A stretch of 19,634 nt of DNA. It comes from Gonapodya sp. JEL0774 (taxonomy: Eukaryota; Monoblepharomycota; Monoblepharidomycetes; Monoblepharidales; Gonapodyaceae). The notes beneath the pieces were generated by a model, which worked only from the letters and a program-made list of their open reading frames with translations, did no database searches and was not told the origin of the DNA. The translations under genes were made by a program, and so were the position numbers. The stretch spans positions 1 to 19,634 of the forward strand of contig JADIIX010000251.1 in the NCBI GenBank assembly GCA_027604505.1, written 5' to 3'. This document shows, piece after piece, positions 18,939-19,634 of the stretch (positions are counted from its first letter, which is position 1; every line of letters starts with the position of its first letter).

Positions 18939-19634
18939 TCACCTCCCTTGCCCTGATCCAGCCCCGGCCCCTCCTGCTCCAAGCACCTCAGTCTGCACAC
19001 CAATCCTCCCACTCCCACTCTGGTTCCCAGTTTCTGCCCCACCACCAGCTCCACCAAACCTCCCCATGGCCTCAGCCCCTCCTACACTATACCCACCACC
19101 CCTCGACTCCACGCCCCGCACAGGCCACGTTCCTGACGCAGGTGGTGTCGGCCCCGTAGGGTATGCAGCTGACCGTTGCGGTGGCCCAGCCACGTCGCCA
19201 TAAAACTGGGAGGAGAGAGGTGGGGCGTTGGGGACTGGACGGAAAGGGTTTGATGGGGGAGGTGCTGCGCCAATGTTGAGGCGGGAGTCGTAGCGGAGGG
19301 TGAAAGAAGGAGGTTGCAGAGGATGTTGGGAGGGTGTGTCTCTAACACATGCCATGGGGAAGGCACCAGCAGTACCACGTGCAGTGTTGAAGCCCTGGGG
19401 TGGATCACAGATGGATCATAAGGGGGCAGGGGACGAAGATGTGGAGGCAGGATTAATGAGTGGGGAACAGCACAAGAGCAATAAACAAGCGGTACTCACA
19501 GATCCCCACCCATCTGCAAACTCCAGGTTGACATAAATCTCATCCTTTGATTAGGATGAAGAGAAGGGGGTCATGCGAGCTGCTCGGCAAAGGTTGCCGG
19601 GCCCCACTCGGGTCGGGGAAAACTCACAAAGGGG
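18939..19634 (-). CDS. SH3 domain protein with Pro/Gly-rich tail, 3' end only
   Basis: This is the C-terminal part of a paralogue of the SH3 gene at 10023-11948, entering from beyond the right edge. Exons read 19634-19628 (seven bases), 19544-19500 and 19394-18939, separated by GT...AG introns 19545-19627 and 19395-19499. The middle exon encodes 15 residues including VNLEFADGWGS, and the last begins GFNTARGTAGAFPMACV; together they form the second half of an SH3 fold. The 3' intron sits at the same place (after GWGS) as in the paralogue, while the upstream intron is absent there. The tail holds SFTLRYDSR, PPSNPFRPVP, YGDVAGPPQRS, GTWPVRGVES and a Gly-rich run ending GSGQGR, then TGA at 18941-18939. 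Unlike the paralogue, its tail frame is intact. The conserved Tyr of the SH3 PxxY motif is replaced (FPMACV), so ligand choice may be unusual. Whether an ankyrin block lies upstream cannot be seen here. Confidence 0.82.

Noticed and set aside
1-19634. CRISPR array, rRNA, tRNA, bacterial operon
   Set aside because: No regularly spaced repeats, no rRNA motifs and no tRNA arm patterns were seen, and the introns argue for a eukaryote.

Overview
The window looks like nuclear DNA of a basidiomycete fungus, probably an agaricomycete. Coding frames are broken by short GT...AG introns (53 to 105 bases). The clearest gene is a fungal-type tyrosine-kinase-like (TKL) protein kinase. There is also a relic of a tyrosine recombinase. 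I see no operons, ribosome binding sites, rRNA or tRNA genes, or CRISPR. The species cannot be named from what I can see.

Layout, with every recognisable gene on the minus strand: (1) 1-3742, no recognisable gene; its left 1.7 kb is copy A of a diverged repeat. (2) 3743-6286, a four-exon gene for a protein with two ankyrin-type blocks and a TKL kinase domain. (3) 6287-10022, repeat copy B. (4) 10023-11948, a gene whose ankyrin block closely resembles that of the kinase gene but continues into a coiled coil, an SH3 domain and a Pro/Gly-rich tail; it has an apparent one-base frameshift and a 16-base deletion relative to its neighbour. (5) 12260-13274, a tyrosine recombinase relic with a premature stop and a frameshift. 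(6) 13235-18938, repeat copy C plus about 1.6 kb of extra unmatched DNA. (7) 18939-19634, the 3' end of a second SH3 gene that runs off the window.

The pattern is a head-to-tail array: repeat block, ankyrin/SH3-family gene, repeat block, gene, repeat block, gene. The three repeat copies are recognisable by eye as the same DNA. The 3' flanks of the two SH3 genes also match, as do the 5' flanks of the two ankyrin genes. A short stretch of the recombinase N-terminal coding region recurs just upstream of both ankyrin genes, and a conserved inverted repeat lies at the start of blocks B and C. I infer a locus expanded by segmental duplication, possibly helped by a tyrosine-recombinase element, in which one ankyrin module has been joined to two different effector ends. 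The products look like intracellular signalling or scaffold proteins. No transport, metabolic or secreted function is apparent.
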